A stretch of 64,000 nt of DNA from JBDSKH01 sp035495435 (GTDB lineage Bacteria; Actinomycetota; Actinomycetes; Actinomycetales; Microbacteriaceae), in contig DATJFV010000037.1 in NCBI GenBank assembly GCA_035495435.1, forward strand, positions 7,592 to 71,591, read 5' to 3'. A program made the position numbers and the translations under genes. Below are positions 16,847 through 24,547 of this stretch, in pieces. Under the pieces are notes generated by a model, which was given only the letters and a program-made list of their open reading frames with translations, did not search any database and was not told the DNA's origin. The first letter of the stretch is position 1. Each line of letters starts with the position of its first letter.

Positions 16847-18261
16847 GCCAGCACCTCCTTCAGCGCGGCGGTGAGTTCTCGGATGTCGTCCTCGGTGACC
16901 CCCTCGGTCACGCAGTAGAGGGCGCAGCCGTCCAGGCCGTCGTGGGTGCCCGAGAGGTCGTGCCCGCCGAGGATGCCGCGCTCGAGCAGCCCGGCGTTGA
17001 TCTCGGCCACGCTCTTGCCGGTGGCGCTGAAGTCGACGATGAACTCCTTGAAGATGCCGTCGGCGTAGCGCACGCTGACGCCGGGCAGTTCGGCGATCAG
17101 CCGGGCCGACTGCCGGGCGTTGGCGACCACCGTCTCGGCCAGTTCGCGCATGCCGGCGGGGCCGAGGAGAGCCAGGAACACGGCGTTGCGCACCGTCCAG
17201 AGGTAGACCGAGTTGCCGGTCCAGTCGTTGCCGAGTTCGCGCGAGCCGTACGAGCTCTGCTCGAACAGGGTGAGGCCGAAGGCGTGCTGCCCCTCGACCC
17301 GGGTCGGCGCGATGCTGACCTGCAGGGTGGGGAACTGCCGCGCGTAGCGCTCCTCGTCGCGCGAGGCGATGAACCCGCCGACGCCCCCGCCGGCGTACAG
17401 CGGGATGCCCATGGGCTGCAGCGACCCGACGAGGATGTCGGCACCCGAGGATGCGGGCGAGGCGAGCGCGCCGAGCGAGATCGGGTCGACACCGACGATG
17501 ACCTCGGCACCGTGCTGGTGCGCGGCCGCGATCAGGTCGGCCATCGCGGTCTCGATGACACCCCACGAGTTCGGGGTCTCGAGGTAGACGGCCGCGACCT
17601 GGTCGTCGAGCACCTCGGCGAGCGCGGCGGGCAGGATCGTGCCGGTCGCGGCATCCACCGCCACCTCGCGCACGGTGAGCGCCCCGGTGAGCTCGCGGTA
17701 GCCGCAGTAGGTGTCGATCACGAGGCGGCGTTCACGGTCGAGGTTCGACGGCACGACGACCACCGAGCGCCCGGTGAGACGTGCCGCCATGCGCAGCGCG
17801 TGTCCGGCGGCGCAGCCCCAGCTGTAGACCGGCAGGCCGACGAAGTCGAGGTCGAGCAGGGCGCCCAGCTGCGAGGCCCATTCGAACCAGATCTGGTTGC
17901 GCCCGTGGTCCGAGCTGGGGGTGCCCCAGACCGAGAGCGACAGCTCGGGGCGGCTGGCGATCTCGTCGCACAGCGCCGGGATCCCGTGCTTCCAGTACCC
18001 GCCGCCGAGGAACGACAGGTGGGTGTCGGTGGAGATGCCGCCGCGGAGGCGCCCCTCCAGCATCCGGCGCAGCTGCTGCTCCGAGCGGATCCCGGGCCGC
18101 TGCTCGATCAGCGCATCGGAGCGGTGGTCCGCGGGGATCTGCGCGAACAGCGGCTCGGCGTCGGCGACGCCGACGGCGTCGAGCAACGCCTGCTTGCTGT
18201 CGGGGGCCGAGTTGGCCATGTACGGATGCGCTGTCGGATGCGCTGCCGGGTGCGCGCTCAT
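16843..18261 (-). CDS. GcvPA-like PLP protein (glycine dehydrogenase subunit 1 paralog), function unknown
   Basis: A 472-residue homologue of the N-terminal half of glycine decarboxylase. FLGGGYWKHGIP (residues 84-95) and SRPE (103-106) mark the family. Directly after SRPE, true GcvPA has an aromatic YTPYQPE...QG stretch that contacts the substrate; here it reads LSLSVWGTPSSDHG. Later, MYDGA of the family is replaced by VYSWGCA. GVDPISLGAL and LQPMGIPLYAGGG are conserved. The N-terminal 20 residues are His/Ala/Pro-rich. It overlaps the AcoX-like gene and the GcvPB-like gene by ATGA junctions. Likely the non-lysine partner of the GcvPB-like protein in a decarboxylase or related C-C lyase of unknown substrate. 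Confidence 0.75.
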   Translation of the reverse strand: MSAHPAAHPTAHPYMANSAPDSKQALLDAVGVADAEPLFAQIPADHRSDALIEQRPGIRSEQQLRRMLEGRLRGGISTDTHLSFLGGGYWKHGIPALCDEIASRPELSLSVWGTPSSDHGRNQIWFEWASQLGALLDLDFVGLPVYSWGCAAGHALRMAARLTGRSVVVVPSNLDRERRLVIDTYCGYRELTGALTVREVAVDAATGTILPAALAEVLDDQVAAVYLETPNSWGVIETAMADLIAAAHQHGAEVIVGVDPISLGALASPASSGADILVGSLQPMGIPLYAGGGVGGFIASRDEERYARQFPTLQVSIAPTRVEGQHAFGLTLFEQSSYGSRELGNDWTGNSVYLWTVRNAVFLALLGPAGMRELAETVVANARQSARLIAELPGVSVRYADGIFKEFIVDFSATGKSVAEINAGLLERGILGGHDLSGTHDGLDGCALYCVTEGVTEDDIRELTAALKEVLA

Positions 18262-19343
18262 GCCGCCCTCACCTTCATCACGGTGCTGTGCCGGGCGCCG
18301 ATGCGCACCCGGCGGTATCCGAGCAGCGAGACCGGCTGCTCGGCGTCGACGAACAGTTCGGCCGGGAACAGGCCCGCGACCTTCTCGTTCGTCGCGACGA
18401 TGTCGACGCGCTCGGCGCCGAGAGAATCGATGACGCGGGGGCTCAGTTGCTGGTTGCCCCGGCCGAGCAGGAACCCCTGGCCGCCGACCACCCCGAGCAC
18501 GAGCCGGGCGGTGCTCGAGCGGGCGACCTCGGCGAGGCGCTGCTCGGTCACGTCGAGTTCGATGTCGCCCGACGGGTGCCGCACGTCGACACCGCGCAGG
18601 GTGGGCACGAAGCCCAGTTCTTCGGCGACGGCGCCGGCGGTCGCTCCGGGCCCCACGATCCAGGTGGCGCCGGGCGACGCGGCCACGAGTTCACGGGCGA
18701 TCGCGCGCGCCTCGGCCGCCGACGATCCCGCGCGGGTGATCCGCTTGGCGCCCTGCAGCACTTCGGCCGAACGCAGCGCCCGCAGCATCCCGACGACGCC
18801 GGTGCGGTCATCCGGTCCGACGTCGAGCACCTCGGCGGGCTCGGCACGGGCGCGCCCGGCGGCCGCGTCGGCCAGCAGCCGCCCGGCGCTCTCGGGCGAG
18901 CGGGCGAACACCTCGGAGTGCATCTTCACGCCCGACGGCACACCGATCACCGGCAGCGCTGTTCCGACCGCCTCGGCGATGTCGGTGGCGGTGCCGTCGC
19001 CGCCGGCGAAGACCAGCACGTCGACCCCGGCGGCGGCGAGGGCGCGCGCCGCGGCGATGGTGTCGAGACGGGTGCTGCGGGTCGGCTCCGGCAGGTCGAT
19101 CGAACGCGCGCGGATGCCGGCCTCGCCGAGCGCAGACGCGCCCAGCATCCCGGGTGCGGACACGATGTCGGCGTCGATCCCGGCATCCCGGAATCGCTCC
19201 ATCGCACGCACCAGCCGGCGCGCCGCGTGCCCCGCCGTCACCGCCTCGGCGAACCGCTCATCCGGCAGCCCGTCGGTGCCGTGCATGGCGAGCGCCCCGC
19301 CGAACCCCGCGACAGGATTCAGCAGCACGCCGATGCGGTACAC
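18258..19343 (-). CDS. ATP-NAD kinase-fold protein (AcoX-like)
   Basis: A 361-residue protein with the NAD-kinase signature VFAGGDGTATDIAEAV and an N-terminal GVLLNPVAGFGG. It is longer than NadK and resembles AcoX, the acetoin-cluster protein of unknown activity. VVGGQGFLLGRGNQQLSPRV in the C-terminal half is also AcoX-like. It may phosphorylate or bind a nucleotide-linked intermediate; there is no evidence for NAD kinase activity. It starts with GTG 5 nt after the aminotransferase stop and overlaps the GcvPA-like gene (ATGA), so it is a committed member of the operon. Confidence 0.7.
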   Translation of the reverse strand: MYRIGVLLNPVAGFGGALAMHGTDGLPDERFAEAVTAGHAARRLVRAMERFRDAGIDADIVSAPGMLGASALGEAGIRARSIDLPEPTRSTRLDTIAAARALAAAGVDVLVFAGGDGTATDIAEAVGTALPVIGVPSGVKMHSEVFARSPESAGRLLADAAAGRARAEPAEVLDVGPDDRTGVVGMLRALRSAEVLQGAKRITRAGSSAAEARAIARELVAASPGATWIVGPGATAGAVAEELGFVPTLRGVDVRHPSGDIELDVTEQRLAEVARSSTARLVLGVVGGQGFLLGRGNQQLSPRVIDSLGAERVDIVATNEKVAGLFPAELFVDAEQPVSLLGYRRVRIGARHSTVMKVRAA

Positions 19344-19348
19344 CGCGG

Positions 19349-20719
19349 CTACGCCTTCGCCTGCTGGGCCACCGCGACGTCGACGGCGGCACGCACTCCC
19401 GCGACCATGCGCGCGAGTTCGTCCTCGGTGGTCACGAACGGCGGCGAGAACGACACGGTGTCGGCGGCGGGCAGCGCGCGCGTGATCACGCCCTGCTCGA
19501 GAGCGGCGCGTGTGACGGCGGTGGCGAAGGCCCCCTGCGTGGCGAATCCGCGCAGCGGTTCGCGCGATTCGACGAACTCGACGGCGGCCATGAGGCCCAT
19601 GCCACGCACTTCGGCGACGTTCGGGTGGTCGTCGAAGCTCTCGTGCAGCAGGCGGTGCAGCAGTTCACCCTTCGACGCCACCTGCGCGATCAGACCGTCG
19701 CGTTCGATGATGTCGAGGTTCGCCATGGCCGCGGCGGCCGCGAGCGGGTGCGCGGAGTAGGTGTACCCGTGCCCGAAGCTGCCGTACTTCGCCGAGCCGT
19801 CGAGCAGTACCGACCACACCTTCTCGCTGACCAGCACGGCGGAGAGCGGGATGTAGGCGCTGGTGATGCCCTTCGCGACGGTCATCAGGTCGGGCTTCAT
19901 GCCCATCGCGTCGCTGCCGAAGGGCACGCCGAGGCGCCCGAAGCCGTTGACGACCTCGTCGGCGATGAGCAGCACGTCGTAGCGGTCGAGCACCTGCTGC
20001 ACCTGCGGGAAGTAGGTCTCGGGGGGCACGATGACGCCGCCGGCCGCCATGACGGGCTCGGCGATCATCGCGGCGACCGTCTCGGGGCCCTCGTTGATGA
20101 TGAGGCGCTCGATTTCGGTGACGAGCGATGCGACGAACTGCTCGTCGGTCTGGCCGGGCTCGCGCTCCCACAGCCGGTGCGGGGGGCGGACGTGGCGGAT
20201 CATCGGCAGCGGAAGGTCGAAGCCGTCGTGCAGGTTCTTCAGCCCGGTGAGGCCGCCCGACATCACGGTGACGCCGTGGTAGCCGCGGCGGCGCGAGATG
20301 ATCTTCTTCTTCTGCGGGCGCCCGAGGACGTTGTTGTAGTACCAGACGAGCTTGGCCTGGGTGTCGTTGGCGTCGGAGCCGGAGTTGCCGTAGAAGACCT
20401 TGCTCATCGGCACCGGCGCCATGCCGATCAGCCGCTCGGAAAGGCGGGCCGGCAGATCGGTGCCCATCGAGGAGAACGCGTGGAAGTAGGGCAGCGTGAG
20501 GGCCTGCGCGCGCAGCGCCTCGGCCATGTCGGGGTGCGAGTACCCGACGTTCACGCACCACAGCCCGGCCATCGCGTCGAGGTAGTCGCGCCCGGTGCTG
20601 TCGGTGACCGTCGCGCCCTGACCTTTCACGATGGTCATGGGCGGGCCGCTCTTGTCGTGAGCGGCCAAGTTGGTCATGGGATGGAAGAGGAACTTCCGGT
20701 CCGTCTCCTGGATCTGCAT
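19349..20719 (-). CDS. Class III PLP aminotransferase (omega-amino acid type)
   Basis: A 456-residue fold-type I aminotransferase. PLP sites are Asp254 (LLIADEVVNGFGR) and Lys283 (TVAKGITSAY); NSGSDANDTQAKL and YHGVTVMSGGLTG are typical of omega-transaminases acting on beta-alanine, GABA, putrescine or similar amines. First gene of the minus-strand operon. The ATG at 20717-20719 gives the usual N-terminus (FLFHPMTNL); an in-frame GTG at 20774-20776, preceded closely by AGGAGGT, is an alternative that would place the operator inside the gene. Its semialdehyde product could be oxidised by the divergent aldehyde dehydrogenase. The exact amine donor is unknown. Confidence 0.85.
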   Translation of the reverse strand: MQIQETDRKFLFHPMTNLAAHDKSGPPMTIVKGQGATVTDSTGRDYLDAMAGLWCVNVGYSHPDMAEALRAQALTLPYFHAFSSMGTDLPARLSERLIGMAPVPMSKVFYGNSGSDANDTQAKLVWYYNNVLGRPQKKKIISRRRGYHGVTVMSGGLTGLKNLHDGFDLPLPMIRHVRPPHRLWEREPGQTDEQFVASLVTEIERLIINEGPETVAAMIAEPVMAAGGVIVPPETYFPQVQQVLDRYDVLLIADEVVNGFGRLGVPFGSDAMGMKPDLMTVAKGITSAYIPLSAVLVSEKVWSVLLDGSAKYGSFGHGYTYSAHPLAAAAAMANLDIIERDGLIAQVASKGELLHRLLHESFDDHPNVAEVRGMGLMAAVEFVESREPLRGFATQGAFATAVTRAALEQGVITRALPAADTVSFSPPFVTTEDELARMVAGVRAAVDVAVAQQAKA

Positions 20720-20737
20720 GGGGTGTCGATTCTCCGA

Positions 20738-20789
20738 ATTGTTCGCCTGACGCACTAGTGGTCGCAAATCGCACAATACCTCCTATGCT
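20738..20789. promoter_or_regulatory. Divergent promoter with IclR-type operator candidates
   Basis: Between the aminotransferase and the aldehyde dehydrogenase. ATTGTTCG (20738-20745) and CGCACAAT (20770-20777) form a near-perfect inverted repeat (7 of 8). GGTCGCAAATCGCAC (20760-20774) resembles, from memory, the GTTCG...CGCAC sites of PcaU/PobR-type IclR regulators. Rightward, TATGCT (20784-20789) lies 6 nt before the ATG at 20796, a leaderless promoter. Leftward, TTGCGA (complement of 20764-20769) and AACAAT are 18 bp apart. CGCACAATA recurs at 31739-31747, linking the two operator regions. Confidence 0.5.
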
Positions 20790-20795
20790 GGGTTC

Positions 20796-22265
20796 ATGGC
20801 CACCATCCCTCGCGAACGCCTCGACACCACTTTGCTGCGCACTCAGCTCTACTTCGGCGGGCAGTGGCGCGACGGGTCGACGGGCGAGACCAAACCGGTC
20901 ACCGATCCGGCCACCGGAGAGGTGATCGTCGAGGTCGCGGTCGCCACCGCCGCCGACGTCGAAGCGGCGGTCGAGGCCGCGCATGAGGCGTTCCGCAGCT
21001 GGTCCAAGGTGCCCGCGCCGCAGCGGGCCAAGGTGCTGCGCCGGTGGTACGACCTGGTGGTCGAGCGGGCCGACGAGCTCGCCGAGATCCTCACCGCCGA
21101 GCAGGGCAAGCCGCTCGCCGAGGCCAAGGGCGAGGTGCTCTACGGTGCCGGTTTCATCGAGTGGTTCGCCGAGGAGTCGAAGCGCCTCTACGGCGAGACC
21201 ATTCCGACCAACAATCCGAACCGGCGGATGTCGACCATCCGCAGCGCCGTTGGCGTCACCGCCGCGATCACCCCGTGGAACTTCCCGGCGGCCATGATCC
21301 TGCGGAAGGCCTCGCCCGCCCTCGCAGCGGGCTGCTCGATGGTCATCAAGCCCGCGAGCGAGACGCCGCTGTCGGCGTTCGCCCTGGTCGCTCTCGCCGA
21401 GGAGGCGGGCATCCCGCCCGGCGTGCTGAGCGTGGTGAACGGCTCCGGGTCGATGATCGGCGGCGTCCTGACCAGCCACCCGCTGGTGCGCACCATCAGC
21501 TTCACCGGGTCGACCGAGGTCGGGCGCACGCTGATGGCCCAGTCCGCGGGCACGATCAAGCGCCTCGCTCTCGAGCTCGGGGGCAACGCCCCGCTGATCG
21601 TGTTCGACGACGCCGACATCGACACCGCCGTGAAGGGCACGATCGATTCGAAGTTCCGCAACGCCGGGCAGACCTGCGTGTGCGCGAACCGGATCTACGT
21701 GCAGGAGGGCATCCACGACCGGTTCGTCGAGGCGCTCGCGCGCGCGGTCGCCGACCTGAAGGTGGGCGACGGGCGCGACCCGTCGACCCAGCAGGGGCCG
21801 CTGATCACCCAGGCCGCGGTCGACAAGGTGGTGTCGCACATCGACGACGCCGTCGCCAAGGGCGGCACCGTCGTCACCGGTGGCGGCATCAGCGACCTCG
21901 GCGGCACCTTCTTCTCCCCGACGCTGGTCACCGGTGCCACCCCCGACATGCTGGTCGCGCGGGAGGAGACCTTCGGCCCCCTCGCCCCGGTGTTCAAGTT
22001 CTCGACCGAGGACGAGGCTGTCGCGATGGCCAACGACACCGAGTTCGGTCTCGCCGGGTACTTCTTCAGCCGCGACATCGGCCGCATCACCCGCGTCGCC
22101 GAGGCGCTCGAGGTCGGCGTGGTGGGTGTGAACACCGGGCTCATCTCCTACGAGGGCGCCCCGTTCGGCGGGGTGAAGCAGTCGGGCATCGGCCGCGAGG
22201 GCTCGCTGCACGGCATCGAGGAGTACATCGACCTGAAGTACATCTGCATCGAAGGCATTCTGTGA
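20796..22265 (+). CDS. NAD(P)-dependent aldehyde dehydrogenase (succinate-semialdehyde dehydrogenase type)
   Basis: A 489-residue ALDH. Catalytic Cys294 sits in NAGQTCVCAN, the general base Glu260 in LELGGNAP and Asn162 in PWNFP. The double-cysteine FRNAGQTCVCANR is typical of GabD-type succinate-semialdehyde dehydrogenases; alpha-ketoglutarate-semialdehyde dehydrogenases of hydroxyproline pathways belong to the same superfamily, so it could oxidise the product of the DHDPS-family lyase (24544-25488) or of the divergent aminotransferase. The mRNA is probably leaderless (see the -10 box). It precedes the IclR and old yellow enzyme genes. Confidence 0.88.
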   Translation: MATIPRERLDTTLLRTQLYFGGQWRDGSTGETKPVTDPATGEVIVEVAVATAADVEAAVEAAHEAFRSWSKVPAPQRAKVLRRWYDLVVERADELAEILTAEQGKPLAEAKGEVLYGAGFIEWFAEESKRLYGETIPTNNPNRRMSTIRSAVGVTAAITPWNFPAAMILRKASPALAAGCSMVIKPASETPLSAFALVALAEEAGIPPGVLSVVNGSGSMIGGVLTSHPLVRTISFTGSTEVGRTLMAQSAGTIKRLALELGGNAPLIVFDDADIDTAVKGTIDSKFRNAGQTCVCANRIYVQEGIHDRFVEALARAVADLKVGDGRDPSTQQGPLITQAAVDKVVSHIDDAVAKGGTVVTGGGISDLGGTFFSPTLVTGATPDMLVAREETFGPLAPVFKFSTEDEAVAMANDTEFGLAGYFFSRDIGRITRVAEALEVGVVGVNTGLISYEGAPFGGVKQSGIGREGSLHGIEEYIDLKYICIEGIL

Positions 22266-22339
22266 CGCCGTGCGGATCGCGAACGGACGTGCGTTGATAT
22301 CGTTGCTCGACCTCAGGACGAGCTGACAAGGGGCGGCGG

Positions 22340-23143
22340 ATGTCGGATGCGGAGAACCCGCGCAAGTCGGGTGAGTTCATCCAGTCTCTGGACCGGGGAC
22401 TGGCGGTCATCCGTGCGTTCTCGAACGAGCAGGACATGCTCTCGCTGGCCGACGTGGCCAAGATCACCAACCTCAGCCGCGCATCGGTGCGGCGGGCGCT
22501 GCTGACCCTCGAGGTGCTCGGGTACGTCGGCAGCCGACGCAACCGGTTCTACCTGCGGCCCCGCGTGCTCGACCTCGGCTACGCGTTCCTGTCCTCCTCC
22601 TCGAACATCGACGTGACCCAGGATCAGCTGCGCCGGCTCTCCGCCCGCATCGGCGAGTCGGTGTCGGCGTGCGAGTACGACGACGGCGATGTGGTCTACG
22701 TGGCCCGTGCCGCCGCCGACACGATCATGCCGATCCGCCTCGGCATCGGACGCCGACTGCCGGCGTTCTGCACCTCCACCGGCCGCGTGCTGATCTCGGA
22801 GTTCTCGGCCGACAAGCTCGACGAGTTCTTCGAGAAGTACCCGCGCGAGAAGCTGTCGCCCGCGACGATCACCGACGAGGCCGAACTGCGCGACCGCATC
22901 GCCCAGGTGCGCGAGCAGGGCTGGTCGCTGAACAACCAGGAGGTCGACCTCGGCGCCCGCTCCGTGGCGGCACCGGTCATCGGGGCGGACGGCCACTACG
23001 TGAGCGCCGTCAACGTCTCCGTCTCCACCTCCCGCGTTTCCGCCGAGCAGCTGATCGAGGAATACCTGCCGCAACTGCTCGACGCCACCGCCAAGATCAG
23101 CGCAGACCTGTCGCTGATGAACCGACGCAAGACATACGAATGA
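22340..23143 (+). CDS. IclR-family regulator, PcaR/PobR subgroup
   Basis: A 267-residue regulator: N-terminal winged helix (FIQSLDRGLAVIRAF, LADVAKITNLSRASVRRALL, LEVLGYVGSRRNRFYLRPRV) and C-terminal ligand domain (VVYVARAAADTIMPIRLGIG, PAFCTSTGRVLISEF, NNQEVDLGARSVAAPV). This pattern fits the PcaR/PcaU/PobR branch, whose members respond to beta-ketoadipate or hydroxybenzoates. With pcaIJF downstream on the opposite strand it likely controls both operons from the sites at 20738-20777 and 31707-31760. AAGGGG lies shortly before the ATG. Its stop overlaps the old yellow enzyme start (ATGA). Confidence 0.88.
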   Translation: MSDAENPRKSGEFIQSLDRGLAVIRAFSNEQDMLSLADVAKITNLSRASVRRALLTLEVLGYVGSRRNRFYLRPRVLDLGYAFLSSSSNIDVTQDQLRRLSARIGESVSACEYDDGDVVYVARAAADTIMPIRLGIGRRLPAFCTSTGRVLISEFSADKLDEFFEKYPREKLSPATITDEAELRDRIAQVREQGWSLNNQEVDLGARSVAAPVIGADGHYVSAVNVSVSTSRVSAEQLIEEYLPQLLDATAKISADLSLMNRRKTYE

Positions 23144-24219
23144 ATCCCACACCCCACCTCTTCCAGCCCATCACCGTCAACGGCCTCACCTTCCCCCACC
23201 GGCTCTGGGTCGCCCCCATGTGCATGTACTCCTCGGTGGACGGCATGCCCAACGACTGGCATCTCGTGCACCTCGGCGGCTTCGCGATCGGCCGTGCCGG
23301 CCTGATCATGACCGAGGCCACCTCCGTGTCGCCCGAGGGCCGGATCACGCCGGATGACGCCGGCATCTGGAAGGACGAGCACACCGAAGGCTGGCGCCGG
23401 GTGGTCGACTTCGCCCACCGGATGGACAGCTACATCGGCATTCAGCTGGCGCACGCCGGCCGCAAAGCCTCGACCTTCCCGCCCACCCGCGGGCGGGGTT
23501 CCGTGCCCGAGCAGGAGTCCGGATGGCGCACCGTGGGCCCCTCGGACGTCGCGTACGGCGAGTTCACGGTGCCCGCCGCGCTCGACCATGACGGCATCCG
23601 GAAGGTCATCGACGACTTCGTCGCCGCCGCGAAACGCGCCCTCGCCGCCGGGTTCGACGTGATCGAGGTGCACGCCGCGCACGGCTACCTGCTCGGCCAG
23701 TTCCTCTCGCCCACCTCGAACCGGCGCACCGACGAGTACGGCGGCGACGTGCACGGCCGGGCACGGCTCACCCGTGAGGTGGTCGCCGCGGTCCGCGCCG
23801 TGATTCCGCCGAAGATGCCTCTGGTACTGCGGGTCTCGGCCACGGAGTGGGTGCCCGACGGCGTCACGGTCGACGACACCATCGCGGCCCTGCACGACAT
23901 CGAGGGCGCCGACCTGATCAGCGTGTCCTCCGGCGGCAACGACCCGCGCCAGCAGATCCCGTCGTTCCCCGGCTACCAGCAGCCGTTGTCGCGCGAGATC
24001 CGGCAGGCGGTGTCGGTGCCCGTCGGCGTCGCCGGACTCATCACCACACCCGAGCAGGCCGAGTCGGCGATCGCCGCCGGCGACACCGACGTGGTGTACG
24101 TCGCCCGCCAGTTCCTGCGCGATCCGATGCTGGCGCTGCACGCGTCGGCAGAACTCGGCGGAGAGCTGGAGTGGCCGTGGCAGTACGACCGCGCGAAGTT
24201 CCGCGGCGGGTTGTCCTGA
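23140..24219 (+). CDS. Old yellow enzyme, YqjM-type NADH:flavin oxidoreductase
   Basis: A 359-residue FMN TIM barrel. APMCMYSS holds the redox-tuning cysteine of the YqjM (thermophilic-like) class; QLAHAGRK and VHAAHGYLLGQFLSP hold FMN and substrate contacts, and VARQFLRDP is the phosphate-binding end. Such enzymes reduce the C=C of enones or enoates with NAD(P)H. Co-transcribed with the IclR gene (ATGA overlap), so it likely takes part in the same catabolic route, perhaps reducing an unsaturated keto acid, although detoxification is possible. A hairpin follows the stop. Confidence 0.88.
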   Translation: MNPTPHLFQPITVNGLTFPHRLWVAPMCMYSSVDGMPNDWHLVHLGGFAIGRAGLIMTEATSVSPEGRITPDDAGIWKDEHTEGWRRVVDFAHRMDSYIGIQLAHAGRKASTFPPTRGRGSVPEQESGWRTVGPSDVAYGEFTVPAALDHDGIRKVIDDFVAAAKRALAAGFDVIEVHAAHGYLLGQFLSPTSNRRTDEYGGDVHGRARLTREVVAAVRAVIPPKMPLVLRVSATEWVPDGVTVDDTIAALHDIEGADLISVSSGGNDPRQQIPSFPGYQQPLSREIRQAVSVPVGVAGLITTPEQAESAIAAGDTDVVYVARQFLRDPMLALHASAELGGELEWPWQYDRAKFRGGLS

Positions 24220-24229
24220 GCGACCGGAT

Positions 24230-24251
24230 CGGCTGACCGGGGGGTCAGTCG
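24230..24251. terminator. Hairpin between convergent operons
   Basis: CGGCTGACC and GGTCAGTCG form a 9-bp stem with one G-T pair around a GGGG loop. It stands just after the old yellow enzyme stop and reaches over the stop of the convergent ferredoxin gene, so it may end transcription from both sides. There is no clear T-run, as is common in high-GC actinobacteria. Confidence 0.5.
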
Positions 24252-24547
24252 GCCGAGGCCGCGCCGGTCTGGCGCTCGACCGTCATGCCCTCGCGCACCC
24301 AGGTGACGCAGGTGCGGGTGTTCGGCACCCCGTCGACGATCATCACGCAGTCGAAGCAGACGCCCATGCCGCAGAAGTAGCCGCGCGGATCATGCTGCTC
24401 GGTCTGCCGCAGTTCGAGCCCGCGGTCGGCCATGACGGCCGCGGCGACGGTCTCGCCCTCGAACGCCTCCGCCGGGCTGCCGTCGATCACGATGCGTACG
24501 GCGCCGCCGCGCTCGAGCCCGTGACCGGGCACCCGCCCGGTGCTCAT
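24245..24547 (-). CDS. [2Fe-2S] ferredoxin-like subunit (HcnA/opine-oxidase type)
   Basis: A 100-residue protein with a plant-type [2Fe-2S] site: Cys59, Cys64, Cys67 and Cys80 (CGMGVCFDC ... TRTC). Size and motif fit the small subunit of HcnABC, octopine/nopaline oxidase and hydroxyproline dehydrogenase complexes. The large FAD subunits are fused in the gene at 25485-28205, so this is probably the third part of that enzyme. The ATG overlaps the TGA of the DHDPS-family gene. Confidence 0.85.
   Translation of the reverse strand: MSTGRVPGHGLERGGAVRIVIDGSPAEAFEGETVAAAVMADRGLELRQTEQHDPRGYFCGMGVCFDCVMIVDGVPNTRTCVTWVREGMTVERQTGAASAD

Noticed and set aside
15332..18261. Annotation as a functional glycine cleavage P-protein
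   Set aside because: PLP lysine is conserved, but substrate-region motifs differ and no T, H or lipoyl genes are present, so I call these paralogs of unknown function.
18258..19343. Classification as housekeeping NAD kinase
   Set aside because: GGDGT is present, but the protein is longer, AcoX-like in its C-terminal half and embedded in a catabolic operon.
16753..19485. 910-codon plus-strand frame opposite the GcvP-like genes
   Set aside because: Shadow of well-conserved minus-strand genes with complete catalytic motifs.
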